Assembly (NCBI GenBank): GCA_000711775.1
Contig: ARYC01001860.1
Coordinates: forward strand, 31,885-95,884
DNA from: Oxytricha trifallax
Lineage: Eukaryota > Ciliophora > Spirotrichea > Sporadotrichida > Oxytrichidae
Length of the DNA: 64,000 nucleotides
Direction of reading: 5' to 3'
Of this stretch, positions 25,741 through 38,900 are shown piece by piece. The notes under the pieces were generated by a model, which saw nothing but the letters and a program-made list of their open reading frames with translations, did no database searches and was not told the origin of the DNA. The position numbers and the translations under genes were made by a program. The stretch's first letter is position 1, and the number at the start of each line of letters is the position of its first letter.

Positions 25741-28700
25741 ATGGTAAAACTAAGATACCAGTTTTTACTGATCTCTATCACCCTCTATCTTATAAAAATA
25801 AAAGCAGCATTTATGAATTATTATAATTAAATAATTATTATATTTCACTCTTTGCTGTATCATTTTTTACTATGTTCAGAATGTACTAAATTATCAATGA
25901 CAAATTTAATCCGTTTAGTAAGTGTATACTAAGCTTCATTTTATGTTACTACTTAGTACTATATATTTAGTCTAAACTTTATTCGTTAGTTCTGGAAATA
26001 TACTTCTCTAAAATGAGTGATATAGCAACGGCAATAACTCATCATATCAAGGATGAACTGTAATTAGTAAGTCTGATATATTTTACTTTTTCGTGTTAGT
26101 TATCAATCAATATTGAGAATAGGGTCTAAAACAGTGCTAAAAAAGCTTCAAATATTTTTACTTAGGTTAATCTTAAATAAATATGACACCCTTATTAATT
26201 TATTGACTAATTCCAGAACTCATTAATCTTTAGTATCAAACAGACATGATAATCTTGAAGTAATTTGCTGAAAAATTAACGAATCCTTCCTCGATGAATC
26301 AAAATTTTGACTAATAAAAAATCCCTTATTTTATATTGACTCGTTTTAACAATATAATTAATATAAATATTATATTAATTATGCAACAAAATTCTTAATC
26401 AATTTAAAAATAAGTTTTCCTTTCAAGTAATAAATTAAATATTAGTAAGGAATTTATTTTTAAATTAGAATAATGCATGAGTATAACTTTGCTCATTAGC
26501 AATTTAAATAATATATAACTAATGAAAAATAGAAACTAATTATAACTTCACAATTTATAAATAATTCTCTGAAAATTATGTGAATACTTCAAAAATTTGT
26601 CTTATAATTAAGTTTTACATTTATTTAATATTTCTTCTAATTTAATATTATTTTTCTTTTATTAAATATTGGCTTTTGTAAATACAGACCTCAAGTTTCA
26701 AATGATGGATACTTAAAATCTCATTAAGGGAAGCCATATGAACTATCCTATAACATGCACGATTGGTACTACACTCCTTTTAATAGAACACTATATCCTT
26801 AATTTGCTCCAGGATTTGCTTAAGAGACTGATATCAAGTTTTAACCTAACAATTTTATATAAAGTAAAAGTACTTGTATAAGCATTATTTTTATAAAAGC
26901 AAGTAGTGCGATTACTCATACTTTGTATTTCATGCAATAGGAAATGCTTCATATCTCGTGACTCAAAAGATGTCTACTTACTTTGCTTTTGAATCAGAAG
27001 TTTAATGCAGTCATCCATCCGAGTTTCAAGGATAGTATAATAATACAAACAACGAAAGCTCTACAATGTTTCAACAAAATCTTTATTAATAATAGTTTTA
27101 TAAGCTCTAAATGCAAATGCGTGGGAGACCAGAACGACAAATCATAATGCTACTTTAGTTCGAGTTGCCGCGATTGGTACATAAATCAATAGTAACACAC
27201 AAAATGTAAATTTCATAAGCATAGTGCCTAACTTGTTCCATATAGATACTTTCTTCGATAATTTGTACGTATTTGCACAAGACAATAGTTTAGGCTTAAC
27301 TCTCTGTGCTCCGATTTTCTTAAACCCTGTTAATGGATTTTAAAGCAAATTTTATGGAATGAATTGCAAAGACTTTAAACCAACACTTGATAGCAACAAG
27401 AAAAATTTCATATCTGATTAGTATCTAGAAAGAGTAAAAGTTAATTACATACTGTTTCAAAGAGATGAGAATTTCGTAAGAATTTGAAAACTTATATTTA
27501 CATTTTAGGAAAAAGAGAACTTTGATTCTTTTGAAAAATAGATATCAGATATAGTTTATGGTTCAATTCTATATCATTTTATTATTTAAATTAATCTTCA
27601 AAAGACCTCAATGTCGTGGATAAATTCTAAATAGACAAGACTTTTTAATCAGATCAATATCAAATTGCCTATTTTGTTAGAGGTGACTAGAGATTGTAAT
27701 TATTTCATACTTCTTAATAAAAATTCTAGAGCTATGATTATAAGCAAAGTCAGGATAAAATTAAGTTAAATTTATTTTTAAATTAATTGTATCAAAATTG
27801 AAATCTTTTGGGAAAGAATAGGAGAGATACAAGGAATATGATTTTGGACTTTTCTTTGAATCTAAAGAGATTGAAGAAGGAAAAACCTTGATATTAAATA
27901 AGTTTGAAGGAATCTTTAAAAAGAACTTTCTGATACCATACATAGCAGTTTTTTTCTTTTTTTCAGCTTGCTACTTTGCGTAAGTCACAATAGATAGCCT
28001 TTTTAATATTTTAGTAAATCTCATTTAAATCTATTTTTTATAGAAAGATTGAAGTGATGATTCAAAAACATGTGGAAGCGGAGAGGATATAGTAGTCTAA
28101 ATAAAGCGATAAGTATCAATTAGGAAATTTGATTATTAGCACAAAAAGAATGGATTTGCAAGCTAAATAATAGCCTACCGGAAATGTAAACTTTGAATAC
28201 AAGAAAACTCAGAGAGAACTAAATTTATCACAAATAAAATTACATTCATATCTTTGATGGGTGACCACAACAAGGCTTTGCTGAAATATACAAAAGTAAT
28301 AATTTGTTTATTCGAGTTCACAGAAGTTAGGCATATGTTACAACAATATCGGATGTATTCATCTAAACTTGAAGGATAGAAAGCCGGTTGTATATTTTGA
28401 GAATGCCGTAAGAATGCAAGAAGAGCGATTACAATAAATTACTAGAGACAAACCTGAGTATAAGACCTAGGTGTTTATATATGCATGCCGCTTATACAAT
28501 TTGTCACTTGCATATTGCAGATAATTCAAGGCTCTGTACAAAAAGAATATCTATGAGTTTGATGACTTGAAACCATACTTTATAAATAATTTATTTATTA
28601 GTTATAATGGATTCATTTTTATTATAAAGATTAAAATTTATAAAAATAGTGAAATTACTTTTATAATTATTTTTGAGTTATTTATTATTTTACATGAAAA

Positions 28701-31029
28701 ATTAAGATTAAAAAACCCGAAGTCACTATGAAATTCTCCGATCTATATGAGAATATTAGATTCAATCAAAATTAATCAATCAGCTAATTTGAGATATTAT
28801 AAGATCAATTCTTGGACTTTATTATCATTAAACTACATATGAATTTGTAAAAAATAAATTATATTAACATTAATTCATTATCAAGTAAGTTTTATAATTA
28901 GTATGAAACTCACAATTATAGTTATTTAATTCTAATTGTAAATCCTTCAGTTATTACGGGACTATACTATTTTTATTAATCTTCTATCTTTTAATGAAGA
29001 ATTTTATATTTAAATTTACTCCCAAAAACAATATGACAAATTTTTCATATGACATAAATATAAAGCTGTTCTAGGATTATCCAAAAAGTATGATATTCCG
29101 ACGTTCTATAGATTTTCTTTTTATTTAAAAAATTGATATTTATAACTTGAGATTAATTTACAAATCAAATGCTAACCCTCCCATACTCTGATACATGTAA
29201 AATATTAAACTAATCTTAATTTCATTTTAGATATAACAACTAGAGTTTTACTGTTTCTACTACTAAACACTGAACTTAAGGAGCACCGAAGAAATATCAG
29301 ACATCAAGGAGTCTATGTATTAAATTATAAACTTCGGTGTATATAGTTATCAGAATTTAATTATTGTATAAATACATTTGAATTTGGAAAATTAATTATA
29401 ATTAAATTAATAATAAATCAAAATCGTAGCAGTTAAAGTTGGCCAATTTAAACGATCTAGGGCTCATTCGATAGAGAATTCAAAATTAGCTGGACTTTAT
29501 TATTGGCGGTACTATTTTATCACATCCCTAGAGCGAGATAACCGCACTTTAATGTGAGGGCATAATTTAATGAATTTAGATGAGTTTAATTAAAGTGCGG
29601 TTATCTCCCTCCAGGGATGCGATAAAATAGTACCGCCATTGGTAAAGTCCAGCTAATTTTGAATTCTCTATCGAATGAGCCCTTGATCGTTTAAATTGGC
29701 CAACTTTAACTGCCACGATTTTGATTTATTATTAATTTAATTATAATTAATTTTCCAAATTCAAATGTATTTATACAATAATAACACATCCGGGATAAAC
29801 TGTGCATCATCGCTTCGAAAGGGGACAACGAGTTCCTTCTGTTTTCAAAGAGGAAAGGGCTAGAGTACCAAGAACACGGTATCTTATCACAGTACTTTAT
29901 ATTCACACTTGGACTTTATCATGAATTACTGAAAAACGAGTCACATCAAGCACTGAAGTTGTATGAAATTTCTCTGGGTATACATGACAAACAGAACACC
30001 AAAGTATCACATTAATGTCTCAAGAGATCATACAACCTTATCATGTCAAATACTATATTAATACAATAATTTTATTTATATAGATACTGATCTCGAGCTA
30101 CAAAGGATGACCGATCTATAGCTCAGAATCAATTTATCAAAGTTTTACATTAGCCAACGTGCGGTAACACTTATAGTTGATACTAGTCTCCAGAAGCCGG
30201 GTTAGTACTACCAGGTTTAATAGTAGATCTTTGAATTTACCGAGAAGATAAAAACATAATAAATCGATGATTGATGTTATATAATTGTTAGATTTTCTCA
30301 AAACTGGAAGGTGACGATAGCTTCGGTATGATAACTATGCAGAACGGTACCTATAAAAATACCGATATTTAACTTGAAAAGAAAGCACTAAATACAATTA
30401 TTAAGAAGACTTTTATCTCCGGAATGAAAGACAAGTATGTCTCTAGCTACTCAAAGGATAACTAGATGTCTTCATTCTCACAAGCTATTGATGAAGCACT
30501 GCTATAGAATTAGGATTCAAATTAGAATTAAGCTCTTGCCAATAAAGAAACATAGAAATTTGGATTTTAAGGACCGATACGTTGGATCATAGCTACCGTA
30601 AATTCTCAAATACAAGAAAGCGACATTAAAGAGGCTATTGGATTAATTGATAGATACAAACGCCGAACTAAACATTCAAAGGAATCACAGATAAATATCA
30701 TAGTCATCGGCATAGATCTGCAAAAGAGAGACAATTTAGTTAAACTGTATGATTAACTATGCAAATCGACAAACCAAGGCTTTTTCGTAAACTTATAGTA
30801 TTAGAGTAAAGATATGCAAACTCCTATTGGAGGAAACAACTTTAATATTTTAGGTGGGTTGTCTAAATCTACGGTATCTAGATTTATATCATAATCTGTC
30901 ATTGGATAAAAATCAGATGGTAAAAACATGGAAGAAATCAAGAAGAACCTTAAGAATGTAATAAATACCATTTAGCTTTTTAAGAAATAAAGACTACCGC
31001 TAATCACTGAAAAGTTTGAGTTTAAATGA
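25741..31029 (+). CDS. Cache-domain receptor paralog D, full-length form with TPR-like and VWA-like cytoplasmic part
   Basis: ATG at 25741 (MVKLRYQFLLISITLYL), leader, Cache sensor (MHDWYYTPFNRTLYPQF; CDYSYFVFHAIGN; NCKDFKPTL), a second membrane segment near 27930-27980, then a helical region (EVMIQKHVEAERIQQ). It continues with a TPR-like stretch (ACRLYNLSLAYCRQFKALY, about 28470; ALKLYEISLGIHDKQ, about 29960) and a von Willebrand A-like fold (AVTLIVDTSLQKPGQYY; a later INIIVIGIDLQKRDNL strand), ending at TGA 31027-31029. It needs removal of IESs at 26313-26680 and 26835-26899 and of a large insertion about 28590-29795 that contains a foldback. One short break near 30265-30290 holds an in-frame TGA and is probably an intron. 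Linking the C-terminal part to this gene is inferred from order, strand and continuity of the TPR-like helices; it could be a separate gene. Confidence 0.65.
26313..26680. other. IES, 368 bp, pointer AATA (paralog D)
   Basis: AATA at 26313-26316 and 26681-26684. Excision gives ..NQNFDQYRPQVS.. in frame, matching FEQYRSRVS in paralog B, which has no insertion there. Confidence 0.85.
26835..26899. other. IES, 65 bp, pointer CAAGT (paralog D)
   Basis: CAAGT at 26835-26839 and 26900-26904. Excision gives ..ETDIKQCDYSYF.. in frame, at the protein position shared by IESs in all four paralogs. Confidence 0.85.
28590..29795. other. large non-coding insertion (probable IES) in paralog D
   Basis: About 1.2 kb of AT-rich DNA between two TPR-like coding parts on the same strand. 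It contains foldback copy 2. The pointer was not found; edges are approximate. If the downstream VWA part is a separate gene, this is an intergenic spacer instead. Confidence 0.5.
29361..29781. mobile_element. palindromic foldback element, family F1, copy 2
   Basis: Inverted repeat of 421 bases, ends TTATTGTATAAATACATTTG, flanked by TAA on both sides (possible target duplication). It shares with copy 1 the subterminal GTGGCAGTTA (here GTAGCAGTTA on one arm) and the core AGCTGGACTTTATTATTGGC followed by GGTAC; the central third differs. It has no ORF. Confidence 0.85.
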
Positions 31030-31162
31030 TTTAATTTAATTTCTATCAATTTAATCTACATTTTTACTCTATTGATATAGTATTGATATAATGAATTACA
31101 AAATTAAGAGAAATTTATGACATAAAATAAATTCTAAATATAACCTAATGAAAAACTGTTTC

Positions 31163-33179
31163 ATCTTCTTCTATCTGGAGACACAGGAGAAAATTCACTT
31201 CTTATATTTGAATCGCTGCTGTCATCGTCCTCTTCGTCTTCATCATCATCCTCGCTATCTTCTTGCTCATCAGGATTTTATTGATCCTCGATTTCCTTGA
31301 GCATAAGTCTTTACATATCATTCCCTTCTTTATCCCCTTTCTTAAGAATTTTGTCTTTCAGTTCCTCTGCAGTAAGTACATGCATTGACTCTGAATTAAA
31401 AATTAAGAAAAGTCAAAATTTTACCAATAAGTTGATATTGAGTGTTAGAATCGAGAGAAAAATAGGATTCTATTTCTTTCATTGATTTTATTGGTCTTAT
31501 TGGACCAAATTCTGTGAGTAATGTTGCAAGGTTCACTAAACAGACTGAAAGTTTGTGAGACCTCTTTACATGCTTTTAGAATTGATGCTATTCTTCCTGG
31601 GTCTTTTTGGCGTTTTCAAAAAGAACTCTCATACTGTCCAAACCTGTTTTGAGTTCTTTCAATTAAAAAAACACTTAAAATTTTATTGAATATTTTCTAC
31701 TAAAATATGTGAATGAGTCGTCAATCTAACCTTGCATCTAACTCAAAAGCTCATCATTATCTTCCTCTTTTTATTATACGTTTAATCTTTTAATGTTAAA
31801 TCTTCCACTTCTAGCAATCAACCCCATAAGCAATTTAGTCCTTCTTTTACTTTCTAATTATTTCCTTCTTAGATAAGTTAAGAGTATAAACTCTTTGATG
31901 ATTTAGCCAGCATCCCTCTTGAGCTTCTTTCTCACAGCTCTCTCCATAATAATTGCTTCGTAAACTTATTCCTCCTTTGGAGTAAACTCAGTGGTGTTTG
32001 TTAACGCAACCACGAACAAAGATAGAATAAAAACACCCCAGATACATGCTACTATACAAGTAATTCTACCGAGATGTGTCTTTGGAAATATATCTCCATA
32101 ACCAATTGTTGTCATAGTCAAAATCACTACCCAGAAAGAGTTCCAGGCATATTCAAAGTTCGAGTCTGTCAAACCTATCTCAAAAGTTCTTAAAGCAAAA
32201 CCTAGGACGAAGGTTGAAACAACTAACCCCACTGTCAAGATTACATAAGGTTTTAAGGTCAAATAAGCTTTAAGTGCGAAGAATGCATTTGCTTAAGCTC
32301 CGTTTATTTTACTATAAAGACTCGTAAACATTTACCAATATCTTACCAGACTCTTTTGGATCTTTCATTTGTCCAATGAGAGTAATGTTCGAACAATCTG
32401 ATTACAGTATAAAGTCTTAGAAGACTTACAACTGCAGTCATAGCATCAAAAGAGTAAATAATCTTCTAGCCTAATTGTACCATGGAATAAGTAACGTCAA
32501 CAGTAGGTGGGCAAACACATGAATGAATGCAAATCTCAGTCAGCAGGTATTTCCATAGACCAGTAGATACTAACGTGACTATATAGAAATATGATAAGTT
32601 TATGTAGGAGCCCTACCATTTTCGTCAATTTAGTTGTCTCTGAATTTAATGACGTTTAGTTTATAGCTGTAATGCATAATTACACATATTATGATAACTG
32701 CTGATAATATAAAAATGAGGGCTCTTAATGCTGAACAGGTTGTATTGCTCACATTGCTATTTTCCCAAAATACCTCATTCTAAAATTTGATAATTATTCA
32801 TAGTGAACTTACTTCAAGAAAAATCAAAACTATCGTGACTACTGAGATAAGGGCAGTTATAGAATCCAAGGCTTTCATTCTTTTATTTAGAGATTGAATT
32901 TAATCGCTGTAAATTTAAGTGCCTAAAATATGAAGATTTTTTAAATAATTTACCATCTAAATAAGGAGGAAGCTTGCATCTTTAATTTACAGGATCGTCG
33001 TAAGTTCTTATCAATTTATTACCAACTAAAGCGCTTATTAATACTGAGTGAATAAAATTACCTTTTTTCCTATTCTTTGATGAAATGTCTGAATCAGAAG
33101 AATTGTGCGTGAAATTCTTTGTATTATTATTACAGGAATAATTTAATTTAAATTAAAAAAATAATAAAGCTAATATCAT
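31163..33179 (-). CDS. SK-like (small-conductance, Ca-activated type) potassium channel
   Basis: ATG at 33179, TGA at 31163-31165. Six membrane segments can be followed: S1 (SITALISVVTIVLIFLE), S2 (ALRALIFILSAVIIICVIMHY, partly), an S3/S4 region with few charges (VVSLLRLYTVIRLFEHY), S5 (LKPYVILTVGLVVSTFVLGF), pore helix and selectivity filter TTIGYGDIFP, and S6 (ITCIVACIWGVFILSLFVVAL). After S6 comes a basic helical region (RAVRKKLKRDAGQIIKEFIL) in the place of the calmodulin-binding domain of SK channels, then a coiled region and a very acidic tail. Short GT-AG introns are visible, for example with verified frame at about 32590-32630. Conducts K+ across the plasma membrane; calcium gating is inferred from the family. 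Confidence 0.88.
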
Positions 33180-33449
33180 TTTTCAGGTATAGAAATCTAT
33201 TTTATCCTTTAATCAATATTAGTACTTCCGTTTCTCATCATTAGGATTCTTTATAATTTGATTTATAATTCTTAATTCAAATATAACTTATAATCCAAAC
33301 ATTTTATTGATAAGAAATGTATTTGAAATGCATTAAATAAAGCCAAAAATGTAAATTATACTATCATTTACTAAATATAAACCAACTATACTCTGTGACT
33401 TAAATCATCTTATATAACAATTATAATTTTACTTAAAATTTATATATAA
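33180..33449. other. AT-rich spacer
   Basis: Spacer between the channel and the phosphatase gene. One minus-strand frame stays free of TGA here, but its composition is unlike coding sequence, so the true 3' end of the phosphatase gene is uncertain. Confidence 0.4.
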
Positions 33450-35432
33450 ATTATAAATTTAGCATCAGTCTGATTACCAATTATACCCAGAAGTCCATTA
33501 CCTTTTTTATCAGTATGAGGTGTGCACCCTTTTGGTGAGACCTTATCACCAGCGTATACATCTTTGTTCCCTCTGGTTTTAGTTGGACTTTTCCAGCACT
33601 CAGCCTTGAACAAATTAATCATCGGTCTTACGTCCTTAACTTGAGCTTCGACAAGCCCTTTAAGAAAAATCATTAAATTGTCCAGTTCTCTGTCATTTGG
33701 ATCGTTAAGCCAAGTAACAATTTCAATTCCATTAGCATCTTAACGTTCAAAGTTTTCTCTGATGTTGTCAATTATGATTGTCTTTTTCAAGTCTCTACCA
33801 AGAAGGTTAAGGTCTTTCACGTAAACTCCATCGTCGTATTAGGTATGCTGTCTGTATAAACGATGCTAAATGTAAGTTTTTGTGGGATCAAGGACGTCTA
33901 GGATCCAATCAGCATAATCTTAAGAGGCTGCTGTGAATATTACGATTTCAAAGAGTTAAGATAGGGTTTTTAGGAAAGTAATGCAATTTGGCCGAATCTT
34001 GAACTTTCTCTCTGCTGCTTCGAAATGAACTAAAGTTTCATCAAGATCTAATACCAAAGTGTATTGATATTTAGATGAATCTACTTCGGGCAAGATGAAC
34101 GATTTTCTTGTATTAACTGGACTAGTACTAGCATGTCGATGATTTACTCCTGAGTTTAAGTTATTTGCTTAACTAAGCATTTCTTTATTTGGAGATTACC
34201 TAATGTAAGGCTTCAACTAAGATTACTAAGTTTAGGTGTTTGGACTAATGTTTTAATTTTGGTAATTCTAATTTTACTATGGACTTGCATAATTAGGATC
34301 GTTGTTTCCCTTTAGCTTTGACATGTTTTTTTTGTCTCCTGCTGGAGTTTGCTGAATAGCTCTTTGTGCGTCAAGTGAGCTTAGTGAACCCTCGAAACTT
34401 TGGAGACTTTGGTTTGTTAGTTTCATTACTTCAACTTTCTTAAGAACCACTAATAGATCTTCAAAGTAGGCTTCATCTTACCTCTTGATCCTGCAAATAA
34501 AAATAAAATATTTTGGAGTGACTGGAGTGATGTATCTATATTTTGTCTCATCCCACTTAACTTACTAGTTAGATTTTGAATTTAATTGCCACCCATAAGT
34601 AGAGTTGCTATTTCTAAGAAGTAAAGTATGTTCTAGTGAGTGTGAATAATTACATTTTTCATGTAATTATGTACTATGCTACTGCTTTAGTTTTAACCTC
34701 TATCAATCTTGGATGGAGACTTGGGATAAATAAACCAAAACTATAAAGAGATTTAAATTTACAATTCAATATCAAATTTAACTTTATCGTTCTAAATCTT
34801 CTTAATTAGTTACTAAACAACAAGCTCAATTTTGCATGTTTAAAAGTACATATTGATCAATTTCTCTTCTGATTAGCCAATCTAGCTTCCATGCTTAGAT
34901 AAAATTCTTCTCATAAATTCGAAAGCCTACTTTGTTGTACCTTGCATAGCACTAAAGTCAATCTGACTAGTATCTTTATCATTCATGATAGTTTTAGTGA
35001 GCTCAAAGAACAGTCTCTCTTGATCAAGAATAGGCTGCATGTCATAGCTGTTAGGGGAGACTGACCTCTTTGGTGATGAATTTGAAAATCTTGAGCTCTC
35101 TGTATCTTTAGTACTCTCATGTCTCGATTTGAAACCTTAATTTAATTTAAAATGATAAAGTTAAAATAGAGGTCAAAGAGGAAATTTATGTAACAAACAT
35201 CTTCAAGAATTAAAGATCATAATTTGAATTTTCTTCATGAGGAATTTAAATCCCAACAAATCTATTAATTGATATAAATTTAAAATGCATTCAAAAGAAA
35301 ACGCGAAATACAACTTGAAGCCTGCTTCAAACTAGCAGTAAAACTTATTAAACTACTAACCTTCAAGAAAAACTTCGAACTATCCCTCCTCATAGACTCC
35401 AATGAAGTATGTATCAGCTCTGTTAAACTAAG
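33450..35432 (-). CDS. CTD-type (FCP/SCP, HAD) protein phosphatase
   Basis: The catalytic domain lies at about 34080-33600. YTLVLDLDETLVHF carries the DxDxT nucleophile motif; FEIVIFTAASQDYADWILDVLDP, the strand VYVKDLNLLGRDLKKTIIIDN and the late acidic pair in TWLNDPNDRELDNLM complete an SCP/Dullard-like HAD fold. This family dephosphorylates serine in RNA polymerase II CTD or other substrates. Upstream is a long S/Q-rich region, a helical segment (AFEFMRRILSKHGSQIG) and a first readable exon near 35432-35365 (NRADTYFIGVYEEGQFEVF). The start codon was not found; the C-terminal end is approximate. Introns are short; one ends near 34745. Confidence 0.85.
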
Positions 35433-35938
35433 AAAATTAACCTAAAAATATTATTCAAAAGCTGTTTTTGTTTTCAATACAGATAACAGGTTGATTAAGT
35501 GTTAAATTAATTGTTTATTTTTTTAAATAATAGATGATCAATTAAAAAAATGTTTAAAAATATTTCGCGTTAAAATAAGTATTTAATTTTGCTAATATTA
35601 AGTTAGGGACATTAGAAAATATTTTATGAATAATAAATTTTAAATCATTATTTAATAAGCTATTAAAATTAATCAAAATATTATTTACATAATATATTAT
35701 TAATAAATTTCATTTAAGTACAATTTTTCAAAAATTGCTTATATTTATATTTGTAAAAAGAGAGATATAAGTAACTTAATGAATATGCGAATTTAATCAT
35801 TTAAAAATATAAAATTATTTTTTCAAATTAACATATGATATGATGTTATTATATAGATTACATAAATACATAAATTTTATCTCATTTAACAATTCAAATT
35901 CTTATATTATAAAGAATTAACTACTTTTAGGAGTTTAA
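35433..35938. other. AT-rich intergenic region
   Basis: About 500 bases between the divergent phosphatase and Q/N-rich genes. No reading frame, repeat or recognisable signal; very AT-rich. Confidence 0.5.
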
Positions 35939-38900
35939 ATGTGGATCCAAATCCTTTGTCATAAATCAATCTGAAGAAGCAGGCTTTTTTGAATGCAAAT
36001 GCTAATTCAGATTCCTAATATTAACATTTAAGTTAAGGATTGAATTCTCATTCTAATTAAAACCCCAAAAAATTAAATAGTTAATGCCAATTAATACTAA
36101 GTTAAGTCTTTTATCAAATAATTAAGTAAATAACTTTAAATTGATTTAGTAAATTTGAACAGTTTATTTATCATTTGCAATTTTTATTTGGAATTATTTG
36201 ATTAAGTTATAATTTTGTTCATTATATTTTAGGGGTATTTTTTATATAAAAATTGGAATATCTTTTCCAAAATTAAGTTCATTATATGCATGTAAAACTC
36301 TTCTAATTATATCATCAGAGAAAGTATTTTGGTTTTAATGCGATTACTTAAAGAGGTATTGGGAACCAAGCTCTCAATAAACGAGGGGATAGTGGTCCTG
36401 CATCTATGATATCCAACAGTTACGGTGATAAGCATGGTCCTCTCTCTGAAATCACATAAATCATGAAAAATTCTTAAAATCAACAGCTGATATTTGGAAG
36501 AGCCATGAAGTCATCTTCTCAGAATCAGCAACTGTCCAGTGGATCAGGAGTTATAGTGGGCTCCGTTTCTTAACCACTACTCGCATAGAAAAATCAAACT
36601 AATAACAGGGTTAGCGGTGTGTTCAAGATTAAGCAAAATCCAAGCAACTCTTAGCAATCCAAAAAGAATCCAACTCCCTCTATGAAGTATGCTAAAAATG
36701 TTAATGTAAACAATATCACGAACTATAATCTCCAAAATGTATCTAACACAAATAACAATATCACTGTGAATCTGCTTTCAAACAGTTAAACCTCAAGAAT
36801 ACATGAGTATTTCTAGCAAGCCGAAGTAAGGCGAAAGAATAATCCTCACTACATATCTAAAAAAGATCAGCATCTGTAACCAAACGTACCCACACCCAGT
36901 AACAGAAAACAGACCTCAGGAGGCTCAACACTTGAATTTGATGATGATGTTGATAATATGAATTGTTTGGCAAGCTAGGTAAGCAATGTAGTGAGTGGAT
37001 TTGAGCAGAGAAGGTTCAGTGAAAAGAACTTTAAAGTATTTACTAATCATATTAACAAAGAAGGCAGAAATGTTTCGCAAATTATCCTTGAACTAGACGA
37101 GAGCAATCAGATGAAGTCTACCAATGACATTCATAATTCAAGCGGAAAGATTCATGTTCTTTCTTCAAAAATTAAAAAGAATGCCAGTACTAAAGCCAAA
37201 GACAATCAAAATGCCCTACAGAATTATCTTAGCAACAACTCTTCAAATAAATCTTCGACCAAGAATGAGTACTCAATCTCCAATTATAAGACTCCCAATT
37301 AATCTCATGTTTTAAATTCCAAAGAGACTCCATAAATTTAAAAAGCTAAACATTCAGAAATTAAGTGTGGAAGTGGGATTCCATAACAAGCTCAACCTTC
37401 TGTAGACACCAAAACCTTGTTAAGTGATCACATTAAGAAGCATATTAGAGCAGTCAGAAACACCATCAATAATAATCCATCAATGACAAGCCCAAAGATA
37501 GATAAAATGGTAAGCAAGTCTTGTAATAAAGTTGCCTCAGTTGGAGAAGCAAGTCAGATAGCTTTATCCACTTAGAGAAGAGAAACCTTAGGCTCCCCAG
37601 CTTAAGAAAATTTTTATGGCTAAAAATCTAAGCGTCCATTCTCAAACCTAGAAGGCCAGTTTATTAATTCTCAAGCTTAGATTGCTAATGATAAGGAAAA
37701 CGCTAGTCCACTTAAAGCAAACATATAATAAATATCAAGAAAGAACATTAAAATTAATACCAGCCCAAGTCCTGATCAATCTGTATATGGCTAGTAATAT
37801 AGGCATATCATGCATTAAAACTATGTCAATCCTCAAAACACCATAGTTCAATCCAATATGAATAGTATATAAAGTAATTTATTTTTTTGTAAATAGCAAC
37901 AAGTATTCCAAGATTACAAAAAAAAAATTAAAACTATCTAATTTATTATATTTTTATACCAACAACACCACAAGCGCTTATGTAGCTGATATTGGAGAAG
38001 AGACCCAAAGAAATCAAGTTAATGAAACCAGAACTATTAAAGATAAACTTGGAAACTAGTAAATCTTAACCCCTCCTCTCTCTTAAAATTAAGGTTTTTA
38101 TATGCACAATATTTTAAAATAATTCACCATAAGCACTTCATAAATAATTAACTACTTTTGAATTATTTAATTATATATTAAATTCAAAATGAAAAATTAA
38201 CAGCAGCTCAAAATCCAATCTAAATCAAAGCCTTAATCATAAAACCTACCACTTTAATAAAACAAACAATAAAATGTTTAAAACTAAGCCCCTATTCAAG
38301 CAAACTAGCACAACATAAACACTTCTCAATCTCAGGAAAATCAGTAAAATATCTAAGATTAATAGGATGAATTGAAATTGCAGTAAGATATTATCAAAGA
38401 TTTCATGCGAGAAAAACTGCAAAGAGAAAATTAGAAGAAGTTTTATTAATAATATTTCAATGAGAGAACTAACGTCAACAGGTATGATGGAGATGCTCAA
38501 TAAAACTAAAACCTAAAAGGGATAAGAAATAATAGTACGTAATAAAATTCAGAAATGATTAGAGATTAAGATCTAGCTGAGTAACTGTATTCATTGTCTA
38601 CAAGTGTTAAGGGTGTTTAGAACAACCTGAATGAAGATGCCTAGTTTATTGAAAATGGCATGACTATTAAAATAACCTGTATTTCTAATATTTTTAATGA
38701 GCTCTCTTTTGAAGATCGTTGATACAGCATTAATAAACATGAAAATGAAAACTAATATAGCTTCACTTATCATAAAACGGGACAGAAGTAACTCTAAAGA
38801 AAGAAGTCAATCGAATAACACAAGAAATTTAGCCAATTAAGATAATTAACAAGAATCGTAATCAATCTCAAAAATATAATAACAGCCAAAGCATAACTTT

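Noticed and set aside
31297..31485. Plus-strand protein in the channel gene's 3' region
   Set aside because: It is antisense to the acidic C-terminal coding part of the SK-like channel and resembles nothing.
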